A stretch of 64,000 nt of DNA, from the NCBI RefSeq assembly GCF_026672255.1, contig NZ_JAPOHA010000001.1, forward strand, positions 62,001-126,000, written 5' to 3'. The DNA is from Caproiciproducens galactitolivorans (lineage in GTDB: Bacteria > Bacillota > Clostridia > Oscillospirales > Acutalibacteraceae). Positions within the stretch are counted from its first letter, which is position 1, and every line of letters starts with the position of its first letter. Below the pieces are notes generated by a model, which was given only the letters and a program-made list of their open reading frames with translations, was not told where the DNA came from and ran no database searches. Made by a program: the position numbers and the translations under genes. Shown one piece after another: positions 51,340-60,197 of the stretch.

Positions 51340-51603
51340 ATGTGTGTTAAAGAAGTTCTGGTTCAGAATCAGGTGGGGCTTCATGCCCGTCCGGCGACTT
51401 TCTTTATCCAAAAAGCAAATGAATTCAAATCCTCTATTTGGGTTGAAAAAGAAGAAAGACGTGTAAATGCAAAAAGTTTACTGGGCGTATTGTCTCTTGG
51501 AATCGTTGGCGGAACCACCATCCGGATTATTGCAGATGGTGCGGACGAAGAAGAAGCCGTAAAAAGCCTTGTAGAATTGGTTCAGTCCGGTTTCACCGAG
51601 TAA
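51340..51603 (+). CDS. ptsH: HPr family phosphocarrier protein
   Basis: An 87-residue HPr. His15 in GLHARPA is the phosphotransfer site and Ser46 in NAKSLLGVLSLGI the HPr-kinase site; both are present, so it can serve both sugar phosphotransfer and CcpA signalling. It stands alone, without enzyme I, between its own promoter and terminator. Confidence 0.92.
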   Translation: MCVKEVLVQNQVGLHARPATFFIQKANEFKSSIWVEKEERRVNAKSLLGVLSLGIVGGTTIRIIADGADEEEAVKSLVELVQSGFTE

Positions 51604-51617
51604 TTTTTCCGACGAAT

Positions 51618-51647
51618 AGCACCGCTTAGTCAGCGGTGCTTTTTTTG
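51618..51647 (+). terminator. Terminator after the HPr gene
   Basis: AGCACCGCT (51618-51626), loop TAGTC, AGCGGTGCT (51632-51640), seven T. Confidence 0.95.
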
Positions 51648-51668
51648 TATTGTTTCAAGGAGAATGCA

Positions 51669-53525
51669 ATGACCGACCACGAAAAACATATTAAAGAACT
51701 GCGCAGCCGCGCCATGCGCCTTCCCCTGAATCCGGGCGTCTATATTATGCACGACAAAACCGGGAAGATTATTTATATCGGCAAGGCAAAGGCGCTTAAA
51801 AACCGTGTGAGCCAGTACTTCGGCTCGGAAAAAAACCATGACGACAAGGTACGCCGCATGGTTGCAAACGTCGATTTTTTTGAATATATCCTTACCGACA
51901 GCGAGTTTGAAGCCCTTGTGCTGGAGTGCAGCCTGATTAAGCAGCACACGCCGAAATACAATATTCTTTTGAAGGACGATAAAGGATACCATTATATTAA
52001 GGTAACCGCCGGCCCGTGGCCCAGGATATCGGAAGCGAAGCAGATTGCCGACGACGGCGCGAATTATATTGGCCCCTATGTCAGCTCCTGGGCGACAAAG
52101 CAGTCCGTTGACGAAGCGCTGAAAATTTTTAAACTGCCGACCTGTACGCGGAAATTCCCGCAGGACATCGGCAAGGCAAGGCCGTGCCTGAATTATTATA
52201 TCAAGCAGTGCTGCGCGCCGTGCCGGGGAAAAATTTCCGAATCGGAGTACAATGAAAGCGTTGAAGAAGCAATCGGTTTCCTGCGCGGCGGCAGCGCACA
52301 GTGCGTGCGTCAGCTTACCCGGAAAATGGAAGAGGCTTCCGAAGCGCTGGAATTTGAACGCGCGGCAAGAATCCGTGACCGTCTCGCGGCGATTAAACGG
52401 ATGGGTGACCGCCAGAAGGTGGTTGCGGCCCGCGTGCCGGAGCAGGACGTTATCGCGCTGGCGCAGGGAGCGGGGACGAGCTGCTTTGAGGTTTTCCGCT
52501 TTTTGAACGGGCGCCTCTGCGACCGGGAAACCTTTTTAATGGGGGAAACGGGAAACCCGAAAACCGCCCGCGGGGAATTCATCGAACGCTATTATTCCAT
52601 GCGGGATCGGATTCCGCCGCGTATCTGCCTGGACGGAGCGGCGGAAGGCAGCGAGCTTTTGGGAGACTGGCTTTCGCAGAAAGCGGGCAGGAAGGTGGTT
52701 CTGTCCGTACCGCAGAAAGGCGAGCAGGCGAAGTTGGTGGAAATGTGCCGCAACAACGCCGCCGAGCAGGTGGCGCAGGCTACGGGGCGCACGGTGCACG
52801 AAGCGTCGGCTCTGGATGAGCTGGGCCGTCTGCTTGGCATGGAAAAACCGCCGCTTTATATTGAATCTTATGATATATCAAATCTTGCGGGAAGCGGGAA
52901 CGTCGCCGGCATGATCGTTTTTGAAAACGGAAGACCTTTAAAATCCGCTTACCGGAAATTTAAAATGAAGACCGTGATCGGGCAGGACGATTACGCGTCC
53001 ATGCATGAAGTGATGGAACGGCGTATTCGTGAATATTTTGACGCGCAGGGGAAGAATATTTCCGACGGCTTCGGCAGGCTGCCCGATTTAATCCTGCTGG
53101 ACGGCGGACAGGGTCAGGTCGGCGCGGTGAAACCCGTGCTGGAGGCCGCCGGTCTGAAGGTTCCCCTTTTCGGCATGGTGAAGGACGATAAACACCGAAC
53201 GAGGGCAATTGCTTCCGACGGCGGCGAAATCGCCATTCATTCCAACCGGAAGGCCTTTACGCTGGTTTCCTCCATTCAGGAGGAGGTTCACCGGTTTGCG
53301 ATCGGGTATCACCGCCAGACCCGTAAAAAAGCCACGATATCGTCCACGCTGACTTCGATTGAAGGGGTCGGCACATCCCGGGCGAAGGCGCTTTTAAAGC
53401 ATTTCAAAACGATTGCCGCCATAAAAAACGCAGACCTGGAAGAGCTTTGCGCAGCGCCGGGTATGACGAAGCCGGCCGCCCAAAACGTGTACGATTATTT
53501 CCATGCGCAGGAGGAAAAAAGTTGA
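51669..53525 (+). CDS. uvrC: Excinuclease ABC subunit C
   Basis: A 618-residue UvrC. A GIY-YIG nuclease opens it (PGVYIMHDKTGKIIYIGKAK), a Cys-rich linker (CCAPCRGK) and UVR motif (EALEFERAARIRDRL) follow, then the RNase H-like nuclease (YIESYDISNLAGSGNVAGMIVF) and terminal helix-hairpin-helix pair. It makes both incisions in nucleotide-excision repair. ATG 51669 stands behind AAGGAGA, 22 bases after the HPr terminator. Confidence 0.95.
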   Translation: MTDHEKHIKELRSRAMRLPLNPGVYIMHDKTGKIIYIGKAKALKNRVSQYFGSEKNHDDKVRRMVANVDFFEYILTDSEFEALVLECSLIKQHTPKYNILLKDDKGYHYIKVTAGPWPRISEAKQIADDGANYIGPYVSSWATKQSVDEALKIFKLPTCTRKFPQDIGKARPCLNYYIKQCCAPCRGKISESEYNESVEEAIGFLRGGSAQCVRQLTRKMEEASEALEFERAARIRDRLAAIKRMGDRQKVVAARVPEQDVIALAQGAGTSCFEVFRFLNGRLCDRETFLMGETGNPKTARGEFIERYYSMRDRIPPRICLDGAAEGSELLGDWLSQKAGRKVVLSVPQKGEQAKLVEMCRNNAAEQVAQATGRTVHEASALDELGRLLGMEKPPLYIESYDISNLAGSGNVAGMIVFENGRPLKSAYRKFKMKTVIGQDDYASMHEVMERRIREYFDAQGKNISDGFGRLPDLILLDGGQGQVGAVKPVLEAAGLKVPLFGMVKDDKHRTRAIASDGGEIAIHSNRKAFTLVSSIQEEVHRFAIGYHRQTRKKATISSTLTSIEGVGTSRAKALLKHFKTIAAIKNADLEELCAAPGMTKPAAQNVYDYFHAQEEKS

Positions 53526-53550
53526 CACGGCGGCGGTGAAATGGGATAAT
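53522..53550 (+). promoter_or_regulatory. Promoter of rsmD-coaD overlapping the uvrC stop
   Basis: TTGACA (53522-53527) contains the uvrC stop codon. A 17-bp spacer leads to GATAAT (53545-53550). Confidence 0.8.
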
Positions 53551-53594
53551 ATCGGGTATAAGGTTCGAATTTGCAGTTTAAGGAGTTTTCATAA

Positions 53595-54146
53595 ATGAGA
53601 GTAATAACCGGACTGGCGCGCGGAAAACGGCTGACCACGCCGGAAGGCGAAGACATCCGGCCCACACCGGAAAGAGTGAAGGAAGCATTGTTCAGCGCCA
53701 TACAGTTTCAGATTGAAGGACGGCGGGTCCTGGATCTTTTTGCGGGAACCGGCCAGCTTGGCATTGAGGCGCTGAGCCGCAGAGCGAGGGAAGCGGTCTT
53801 TGTGGATGCGAGTAAGAATTCCCTTGCCGTAGTGCAGAAAAATCTTGAAAGTACGGGGCTCAGTGAAAACGCCCGCGTTAAGAATATGGATTTCGCCTCG
53901 TTTTTCATGCAGAGCGGAGAACCTTTTGACTTAGCGTTCCTCGACCCGCCGTACCGTACCGGCCTTTTGCAGCGCGCGCTGCCGATGACCGCCGAGCGGA
54001 TGAACAAGGGCGGAACCATTATCTGCGAGAATCCTTGCGATGACGACATACCCGAAACGGCAGGAGAATTTGTTCGGGACCGAAGCTACCGCTATGGAAA
54101 AATCCAGATAACATTCTACAGACATAAGGACGTGACCTCAGAATGA
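53595..54146 (+). CDS. rsmD: 16S rRNA (guanine(966)-N2)-methyltransferase RsmD
   Basis: A 183-residue Rossmann methyltransferase. It has VITGLARGKRL at the start, the SAM motif LDLFAGTGQLGIEALSR near residue 45 and the catalytic LDPPY near 116. It shares a 4-base overlap with coaD. Confidence 0.94.
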   Translation: MRVITGLARGKRLTTPEGEDIRPTPERVKEALFSAIQFQIEGRRVLDLFAGTGQLGIEALSRRAREAVFVDASKNSLAVVQKNLESTGLSENARVKNMDFASFFMQSGEPFDLAFLDPPYRTGLLQRALPMTAERMNKGGTIICENPCDDDIPETAGEFVRDRSYRYGKIQITFYRHKDVTSE

Positions 54147-54640
54147 AAATTGCAATTTGCCCGGGCAGCTTCGACCCGGTTACATTAGGCCATTTGGATA
54201 TTATCAATCGGGCGCGTAAAGTGTTTGATAAGACCATTGTCGCAGTTCTGGTGAATCCCGAAAAACATACCATGTTCACGGTGGACGAGCGTATTGAGCT
54301 TTTAAAAAAATGCACCGCGGGTATGGACGATGTCGAAGTTGTCGGTTTTGAAGGCCTTTTGGCCGATTACGCGAGGGAACGCGGCGTAACGGCGATTGTG
54401 AAGGGCCTGCGGGCATTGTCAGACTTTGAGTATGAATTTCAGCAGGCGCTGACGAATAAGAAACTGAATCCGAATCTGGAAACCATGTTCTTAACGACAA
54501 GCTCGGAAAACATGTTTTTAAGTTCCAGCATTGTAAAGCAGATTGCGCGTTTCGGCGGCGACATTTCCAACTTCGTGCCGGAATGCATCTTAAAAGATAT
54601 TAAAAAGCGTATTTATACAGGAGGAGGAAAAAGCGAATGA
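54143..54640 (+). CDS. coaD: Phosphopantetheine adenylyltransferase
   Basis: A 165-residue nucleotidyltransferase of the CoA pathway. PGSFDPVTLGHLDII holds the T/HxGH-type motif near residue 15. VKGLRALSDFEYEFQ and TTSSENMFLSSSIVKQI follow. It overlaps both neighbours by 4 bases. Confidence 0.96.
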   Translation: MKIAICPGSFDPVTLGHLDIINRARKVFDKTIVAVLVNPEKHTMFTVDERIELLKKCTAGMDDVEVVGFEGLLADYARERGVTAIVKGLRALSDFEYEFQQALTNKKLNPNLETMFLTTSSENMFLSSSIVKQIARFGGDISNFVPECILKDIKKRIYTGGGKSE

Positions 54641-55110
54641 GTGAGCTAAATACAGAAGAGTTAATTGACGAACTGTATGAAATGGTTGAAAAAGCCTGGA
54701 GCCTTCCGCTCAGCCACGGACGCGCGGTTCTGGACGGGGAAGAAGTAAAGCAGATCCTTGATGAAATCCGCAGCAGTCTTCCTCAGGAAATCCGCCAGGC
54801 ACGGGCAATCTGCACGGACCGTGCCCAGATCATCGCCGACGCGAAGCGCGAGGCGGAGACCGTTGTCCGCGTTGCGGAAGAACGGGCCAAGGCAATGGTG
54901 AATCAGGATGAAATCGTAAAGCAGGCGCAGCAGAAAGCAAACGATATGCTGAGTCAGGCGCAGGCGAAGTTCCGCGAAATGCGGAAAGCCTCCAATGATT
55001 ACATAGACGATTTAATGAAGCGTACGGACGACGGCCTTGCCGCCAATCTGGCGGAGCTTCGCCAGACACGTCAGAATATAAAAGCGTCCCAGAGGTCCGG
55101 GCAAAATTAA
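54637..55110 (+). CDS. Coiled-coil protein downstream of coaD, function unknown
   Basis: A 157-residue, highly charged helical protein. After about 50 residues it is a continuous coiled coil (AKREAETVVRVAEERAKAMV...) resembling ATP-synthase b-subunits and DivIVA-like proteins. Databases often call this coaD neighbour an ATPase, but I see no nucleotide-binding motif. It is translationally coupled to coaD; a strong terminator follows. Confidence 0.7.
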   Translation: MSELNTEELIDELYEMVEKAWSLPLSHGRAVLDGEEVKQILDEIRSSLPQEIRQARAICTDRAQIIADAKREAETVVRVAEERAKAMVNQDEIVKQAQQKANDMLSQAQAKFREMRKASNDYIDDLMKRTDDGLAANLAELRQTRQNIKASQRSGQN

Positions 55111-55127
55111 AATTTTTGTCGAATTTT

Positions 55128-55163
55128 AAAAAATGCACCACAAGATATTGTGGTGCATTTTTT
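55128..55163 (+). terminator. Terminator before the dcw cluster
   Basis: A 16-bp perfect stem from AAAAAATGCACCACAA (55128-55143), loop GATA, and its complement ending in six T (55148-55163). Confidence 0.95.
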
Positions 55164-55231
55164 GTTTCTTCCAGATAAGTAAAAGTATGAAAAATCAAGG
55201 GAATTTGGTAATAATAATCAAAAAATAATGG

Positions 55232-55260
55232 TTGCAATTTGTTAATAAATACGTTATAAT
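55232..55260 (+). promoter_or_regulatory. dcw/mraZ promoter
   Basis: TTGCAA (55232-55237), 17 bp, TATAAT (55255-55260). Confidence 0.8.
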
Positions 55261-55271
55261 CAAAAGCACAA

Positions 55272-55305
55272 GTGGTGAAAGGTGGGGACAAGTAGCACAA
55301 TGTGG
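55272..55305 (+). promoter_or_regulatory. MraZ-box array: four 10-bp-spaced repeats
   Basis: GTGG at 55272, GTGG at 55282, GTAG at 55292 and GTGG at 55302, all in exact 10-bp register just after the transcription start. MraZ proteins bind direct GTGG/TGGG-type repeats at this period before their own gene. Confidence 0.8.
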
Positions 55306-55342
55306 TTGGCATGTTGCGCTTTTGCTCTATAAGTGGCTTGCT

Positions 55343-55762
55343 ATGTTGATCGGTGAGTACCAACATAATATTGACACAAAAGGCCGTGTAATTGTTCCGG
55401 TCAGATTCCGTGAGGATCTGGGCGATCATTTTTATATCACAAAGGGACTGGATGGCTGCCTTTTTGTTCTTTCACAGGAAGAGTGGGCAAGGCTTCAGGA
55501 TAAGGTAAAAGCAATGCCGATATCCAAAGCGCGGGGCCTTCAGCGCTTCTTCTTTTCCGGTGCGGCGGAAGCCGAGCCGGACAAGCAGGGCCGCATCTTA
55601 ATTCCGCAGGTACTGCGCGACCACGCGCATCTCTCAAAGGATGTAACCTTTATCGGTGCTTCCAGCCGGGCGGAGATTTGGGATACCGGCCGCTGGAACG
55701 AATTCAATTCCAATTTAACAGAGGAAAGCATAGCCGAAGCAATGGATATGCTTGATTTATAA
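55343..55762 (+). CDS. mraZ: Transcriptional regulator MraZ
   Basis: A 139-residue AbrB-fold double repeat. MLIGEYQHNIDTKGRVIVPVRFRE is the first SpoVT-AbrB unit and EPDKQGRILIPQVLRDHA the second. It forms a ring that represses the dcw promoter. ATG 55343 matches the family start; the ribosome site is weak (AAGTGG), perhaps keeping its level low. Confidence 0.93.
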   Translation: MLIGEYQHNIDTKGRVIVPVRFREDLGDHFYITKGLDGCLFVLSQEEWARLQDKVKAMPISKARGLQRFFFSGAAEAEPDKQGRILIPQVLRDHAHLSKDVTFIGASSRAEIWDTGRWNEFNSNLTEESIAEAMDMLDL

Positions 55763-55775
55763 CAGGCGGTAAAGT

Positions 55776-56702
55776 ATGGAATTTCAACACAAACCGGTAC
55801 TGTTTGACGAAACGATTGCCAGTTTGGCCATTCGTCCGGACGGTATTTATATTGACGGCACGGCCGGCGGAGGCGGGCATTCCCACGCAATTGCGGAAAA
55901 GCTCGCAACCGGAAGGCTTCTGTCCATTGATCAGGACCCGGACGCCATCCGGGCGGTTACCGAAAGACTGAAAAATTATCCGTGTTCTATTGTTTATCAG
56001 GCGAATTTTTCCGAGATGGCCAAGGTGGCGGAGAAGCTTCAGCTCGTCCCCGTCGACGGCGTACTTTTGGATATAGGCGTTTCTTCCTACCAGCTCGACA
56101 ACCCGGAGCGCGGGTTTTCTTACCATAACGACGCGCCGCTGGATATGCGGATGAGCAGGCAGGGCGTTTCCGCCAGGGATTTGGTGAATACCCTTACATG
56201 GCAGGAGCTGGCGCAGATCATCAGCCGCTACGGCGAAGATAAAAATGCGCGCGGCATTGCAAAAGGGATCATCAAAGCAAGGGAACAGGAACCGATTGAA
56301 ACGACGCTGCAGCTGGCGGAAATTATAAAAGCTTCCGTTCCGGCGGCGGTAAGGCGGGAGCCGGGACATCCGGCCCGCAAGACCTTTCAGGCGCTGCGGA
56401 TTGCGGTTAACGGGGAATTGGACAGGCTGTCGCAGGGACTGGACGCCGCCTTTTCCATTTTAAAGCCGGGCGGGCGTCTGGCCGTTATTACTTTCCATTC
56501 GTTAGAAGACCGTATTGTAAAACAGAGAATGGCTTCGTGGTGTACGGGCTGCACGTGCCCGCCGGATTTTCCGGTTTGCGTGTGCGGGAAAAAACCGAAA
56601 GCGGAGCTCCTTTATAAAAAGGGTCTGGCGCCGTCGGAGGCGGAATTGGAACAGAATCCGCGCAGCCGAAGCGCAAGACTCCGGGTTTGTATAAAACTGT
56701 AA
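55776..56702 (+). CDS. rsmH: 16S rRNA (cytosine(1402)-N4)-methyltransferase RsmH
   Basis: A 308-residue methyltransferase. HKPVLFDETI, the SAM motif DGTAGGGGHS (about residue 28), DIGVSSYQLDNPERGFSY and KPGGRLAVITFHSLEDRIVK are diagnostic. A CxCPPDFPVCVCGKKP zinc-like segment lies near residue 260. It is second in the dcw cluster. Confidence 0.96.
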   Translation: MEFQHKPVLFDETIASLAIRPDGIYIDGTAGGGGHSHAIAEKLATGRLLSIDQDPDAIRAVTERLKNYPCSIVYQANFSEMAKVAEKLQLVPVDGVLLDIGVSSYQLDNPERGFSYHNDAPLDMRMSRQGVSARDLVNTLTWQELAQIISRYGEDKNARGIAKGIIKAREQEPIETTLQLAEIIKASVPAAVRREPGHPARKTFQALRIAVNGELDRLSQGLDAAFSILKPGGRLAVITFHSLEDRIVKQRMASWCTGCTCPPDFPVCVCGKKPKAELLYKKGLAPSEAELEQNPRSRSARLRVCIKL

Positions 56703-56733
56703 ATACGAATATTCAAGACAAGGAAGTGGAAGT

Positions 56734-57231
56734 ATGGCTACACCGAACAGCAATGGTGCTTATGATTTTGCGTTATTTGAGCCAAAACGGCAGCAGGAAT
56801 CACCGCAGAAAAAAAACAATATCATTGAAATCCCTCAGGAAAAACTGGAACAAAACCGCAGAACAGGAGCAAAACCGTTCCGGGCGGTTTCCTATTTCCT
56901 TGCGCTGGCGGTTATGCTTGGAATAGTCGGTACCTATGTTTACGGCCAGGTACAACTCACGGAATTAACCGAAAACCTGAATGCGGCGACAAAAACGCTC
57001 AATGAAAGTGAGAGTGTTTATACACAGACGCAGATGAAAGCGGATTCCCAGCTTTCCCTTGAAACAGTGGAAAACTATGCAACCAATAAACTTGGCCTGC
57101 AGAAAATAGCGCAGAATCAGGTGGAGCCGATCTCCCTTTCAAAGGGGGATAAGATACAGGTTATCCAGAGCGGAAAAGGGAAAAACTGGCTGTCATCCCT
57201 TTGGAACTCCATTCAGCATTTGTTGTCATAA
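56734..57231 (+). CDS. ftsL: Cell division protein FtsL-like
   Basis: A 165-residue bitopic protein: a cytoplasmic part of about 50 residues, one membrane span (about 50-70), then a leucine-zipper-like coiled coil and a basic, soluble end. Size, topology and place between rsmH and the transpeptidase gene identify the FtsL role in the FtsB/FtsL/DivIC complex; sequence conservation is low as usual. Confidence 0.82.
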   Translation: MATPNSNGAYDFALFEPKRQQESPQKKNNIIEIPQEKLEQNRRTGAKPFRAVSYFLALAVMLGIVGTYVYGQVQLTELTENLNAATKTLNESESVYTQTQMKADSQLSLETVENYATNKLGLQKIAQNQVEPISLSKGDKIQVIQSGKGKNWLSSLWNSIQHLLS

Positions 57232-57299
57232 AAAAAATAGTTGATCAATAAGTATTACTACCCGTATTCGAGAGATGTCCGGGTTGGCATGCGATAAGG

Positions 57300-57331
57300 G
57301 AGAGTTGAGAGCGAATCTTAACTCTCATTTT
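57300..57331 (+). terminator. Attenuator-like terminator between ftsL and the PBP gene
   Basis: GAGAGTT (57300-57306) pairs with AACTCTC (57320-57326), followed by ATTTTTG. It may reduce transcription into the downstream cell-wall genes. Confidence 0.6.
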
Positions 57332-57362
57332 TGTAACACGGCCTAATTTTGGAGGAAAGAAA

Positions 57363-59582
57363 ATGGCAAAAGGCACGACAATAAGAATGTGGCGCCGCAC
57401 GGTTTTTGTGCTGCTGGCTCTGATCGTAGTCGGTTTCGGCGCAATTATATTCAGCTTGGCCAAACTGCAGCTTGTGGAAGGGTCCAGTTTGCAGACGCGC
57501 GCGGTTGACCAGCAGCTGAAAGACACTTCGTTCAGCGCCCAGCGCGGAACGATTTATGACTGCAACATGAAGCCGCTTGCCGAAAGCGCCAGCGTGTGGA
57601 AGGTTGTGCTGGAACCCGCGTTTATCACGGATAAAAACCGCGAGGTCATTGCAGACGGCCTTTCAAAAATCCTTGGAATGGATAAGAATGAAATCATCAA
57701 GCGCAGCATGAAAAAAACTTACTATGACGAACTGAAGCGAAAAGTGGAAACCGATGTAAAAGATCAAATCATTCAGTTTAAGGTAGACCATAAAATCGAC
57801 AGCGGCATCCGCCTGATCGAAGATTATAAACGGTATTATCCTTACGGCGAATTCGCGGCGCCTGTGCTTGGCTTTACCGGTACGGACAATCAGGGACTGT
57901 ACGGCCTTGAAAAACAGTACGACAGCTATTTAACCGGCGTGCCGGGGAAACTGGTCACCGCGAAAAACGCAATCGGTACGGATATGCCTTTCCAGTATGA
58001 GCAGAAGGTAAACGCCCAGAACGGCGACAGCCTTGTCCTCACAATCGACGAGGTTGTGCAGCATTTCCTCGAAAAGAATATGGCGGAAGGCGTTGTAGAA
58101 AACAAGGTCGGAAACCGTGCCTGCGCGATCGTTATGAATGTAAAAACCGGCGCGATTCTCGGAATGGCGGTCAAGGGGGATTTTGACCCGAATAACCCGT
58201 TTGCCGTTGCCGATAAAGAGGAAGCCGCCAAAATCGCCGCCATGCCGGAAGGAGACGCGAAAAAGGCCGCGCTGAAAGCCGCGCAGGAAAAGCAGTGGCG
58301 AAATAAATCCATCAGCGATACCTATTACCCCGGTTCCGTTTTTAAAATGGTAACGGGTTCTTCCGCCATGGAGGAAGGCGTCGTGAACGAGAGTACCCCG
58401 TTTTTCTGCGGCGGGTCCATTAAAGTCGCAGGCCAGACGATCCATTGCTGGCGTTCGCGGGGCCACGGCAGTGAAAACTTTGTGCAAGGCCTGTGCAATT
58501 CCTGCAACCCGGTTTTTGTCCAGATAGGGGAAAAACTTGGGCCGCAGAGATTCTTTAAATATTTCTCCGCGTTCGGTTTTACAAGCAAAACGGGCATTGA
58601 CCTGCCCGGTGAGCCGCTACGGACGATTTACTATACGCCGGATAAATTGAACCCGGTCGAGTTGGCGACCGAGTCGTTCGGCCAGAACTTCAGTATTACC
58701 CCGATTCAAATGATTACGGCGATTGCCGCTGTTTCCAACGGCGGCTACCTTGTGCAGCCCCATGTCGTCAGCCAGATATTGGACGAAGACGGGAATATCG
58801 TCAAAACAGCGGACACAACACCGAAACGCCAGGTGATTTCGGCGGATACTTCCGCCCGCATGTGCAAAATTTTACAGACGAACGCCACGATCGGTACGGC
58901 GAAAAACGGCTATCTGCCGGGCTATCGCATCGGCGGAAAAACAGGAACCTCCCAGAAAATGGACGTTAAGCAAAAAACGGGCGTTATGCAGTATATCGCT
59001 TCCTACGGCGGCTTTGCGCCTGCGGACGACCCACAGGTCGCCATGCTGGTGTTTTTCGATGAACCGCACGGAAACAGCTACTACGGCGCCGCCGTAGCAG
59101 GGCCTGTATTCGCGAAAACGATGGAGGAAATCCTTCCGTATCTTGGGGTTCAGCGCAAGTATACCGACACGGAATTAGCAAAACTCGACGTGAAAGCGCC
59201 GGATGTTGTCGGAAAGACGATCGATGAGGCAAAATCAGCCCTGAGTAAACAGAAGCTTACGCCAAAGATTTACGGCAGCGGGACGAAAATTGTTTCCCAG
59301 GTGCCGGAAGCGGGCAAGACTATACCGCAAAACGGCACAATGGTACTGTTTACCGATGAAAAGAGTTCGGATACGACCGTAACGGTTCCGAAGCTGGTTG
59401 GACTGTCGCTTCCCGCGGTGAACAAGGCGGCGGCGAACGCCGGGCTGAACATCAGCATTACCGGCGCCGCGCTGACCGGGACGAATCCGGTTTCCAATTC
59501 GCAGAGCATTGCCGAGGGAACCAAGGTGCCGCCGGGAACGGTCGTTGTGGTTGGGTTTATCGAGCCGAACCAGGTGGAGTAG
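57363..59582 (+). CDS. Class B penicillin-binding protein (FtsI/SpoVD type) with two PASTA domains
   Basis: A 739-residue transpeptidase. It has one N-terminal membrane span (residues 12-32), a PBP dimerisation domain with RGTIYD near 61, and the catalytic domain: Ser325-x-x-Lys328 in PGSVFK, Ser380-Cys-Asn382, and KTGTS at 526-530. Two PASTA repeats follow (about 615-735). It cross-links septal or spore-cortex peptidoglycan; division PBP and SpoVD are hard to separate, and which one it is remains open. GGAGGAAAG precedes the ATG. Confidence 0.92.
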   Translation: MAKGTTIRMWRRTVFVLLALIVVGFGAIIFSLAKLQLVEGSSLQTRAVDQQLKDTSFSAQRGTIYDCNMKPLAESASVWKVVLEPAFITDKNREVIADGLSKILGMDKNEIIKRSMKKTYYDELKRKVETDVKDQIIQFKVDHKIDSGIRLIEDYKRYYPYGEFAAPVLGFTGTDNQGLYGLEKQYDSYLTGVPGKLVTAKNAIGTDMPFQYEQKVNAQNGDSLVLTIDEVVQHFLEKNMAEGVVENKVGNRACAIVMNVKTGAILGMAVKGDFDPNNPFAVADKEEAAKIAAMPEGDAKKAALKAAQEKQWRNKSISDTYYPGSVFKMVTGSSAMEEGVVNESTPFFCGGSIKVAGQTIHCWRSRGHGSENFVQGLCNSCNPVFVQIGEKLGPQRFFKYFSAFGFTSKTGIDLPGEPLRTIYYTPDKLNPVELATESFGQNFSITPIQMITAIAAVSNGGYLVQPHVVSQILDEDGNIVKTADTTPKRQVISADTSARMCKILQTNATIGTAKNGYLPGYRIGGKTGTSQKMDVKQKTGVMQYIASYGGFAPADDPQVAMLVFFDEPHGNSYYGAAVAGPVFAKTMEEILPYLGVQRKYTDTELAKLDVKAPDVVGKTIDEAKSALSKQKLTPKIYGSGTKIVSQVPEAGKTIPQNGTMVLFTDEKSSDTTVTVPKLVGLSLPAVNKAAANAGLNISITGAALTGTNPVSNSQSIAEGTKVPPGTVVVVGFIEPNQVE

Positions 59583-59608
59583 GATTTTTCCGGAAAGGGG
59601 ATGGCTGC

Positions 59609-60112
59609 ATGGAAAACCTTCATTGTATGAAAAAGCGGATTGCTGTAAGTGACAAAAAAGGGAATACTCTTTCCATATTGAATGAAATTCTGGCTTTCTG
59701 CGGCCGGGAGAACTACATTGTTCAGTCAGCGGAAGAACCGGCTGCAAAAAATACACAGCCGTCGGTGCTTCTCCTCTGCGATGCAGATTCCCTGAATCAG
59801 ACTTCCGATTTTATAGCCTGTGTGGCGGAATACGAATTGCTTACAAAGCCCGAGGTGGCGGAGCGAAATCCGATTACATATTCCGTTTCCAGCGACAGTG
59901 CGGATTTTACCGCCAGAAATATTCGGAAAACGCCGGACGGCTTTGCGGCGTTTGAAATCATCGGTGTGGGCGTGATCGGCCGTGTGCGGCTTTCCGCAAC
60001 CACTCTTGAGCCGGTCAGGGATGCCCTTGCCGCTTCCGTAGCGGCGGTCGCCGGGGGAATCCCGTTTGCGGATGTGCTTGATGCTTTAAATAACATTCAT
60101 TTTGAAAGATAA
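59609..60112 (+). CDS. Uncharacterised dcw protein, faintly Mur-ligase-like
   Basis: A 167-residue protein that I do not recognise outright. It holds the place of murE/murF. Weak parallels with Mur ligases: SDKKGNTLSILNEILAFCG (about residues 14-32) where ligases have GTxGKTTT..LI..iL...G; ITYSVSSDSADFTARNI (about 91-107) where they have iTYs...aDf.A.ni; and an Ala-rich PVRDALAASVAAVAGGIPFADVLDALNNI end. The P-loop is destroyed and the middle is far too short, so it cannot be an active ligase. GGAAAGGGG precedes the ATG. Confidence 0.5.
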   Translation: MENLHCMKKRIAVSDKKGNTLSILNEILAFCGRENYIVQSAEEPAAKNTQPSVLLLCDADSLNQTSDFIACVAEYELLTKPEVAERNPITYSVSSDSADFTARNIRKTPDGFAAFEIIGVGVIGRVRLSATTLEPVRDALAASVAAVAGGIPFADVLDALNNIHFER

Positions 60113-60127
60113 ATGATTGGAAGAATA

Positions 60128-60136
60128 TGATATAAT
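60128..60136 (+). promoter_or_regulatory. Extended -10 promoter before mraY
   Basis: TGATATAAT (60128-60136) is an extended -10 hexamer; no well-spaced -35 is seen. It would allow mraY-ftsW-murG to be transcribed apart from the upstream dcw genes. Confidence 0.5.
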
Positions 60137-60197
60137 ATTACCTAAGTCTGTGCCCAAACGCATGGACAACAATAACAAAAGGTGGAGTTAGAATATT

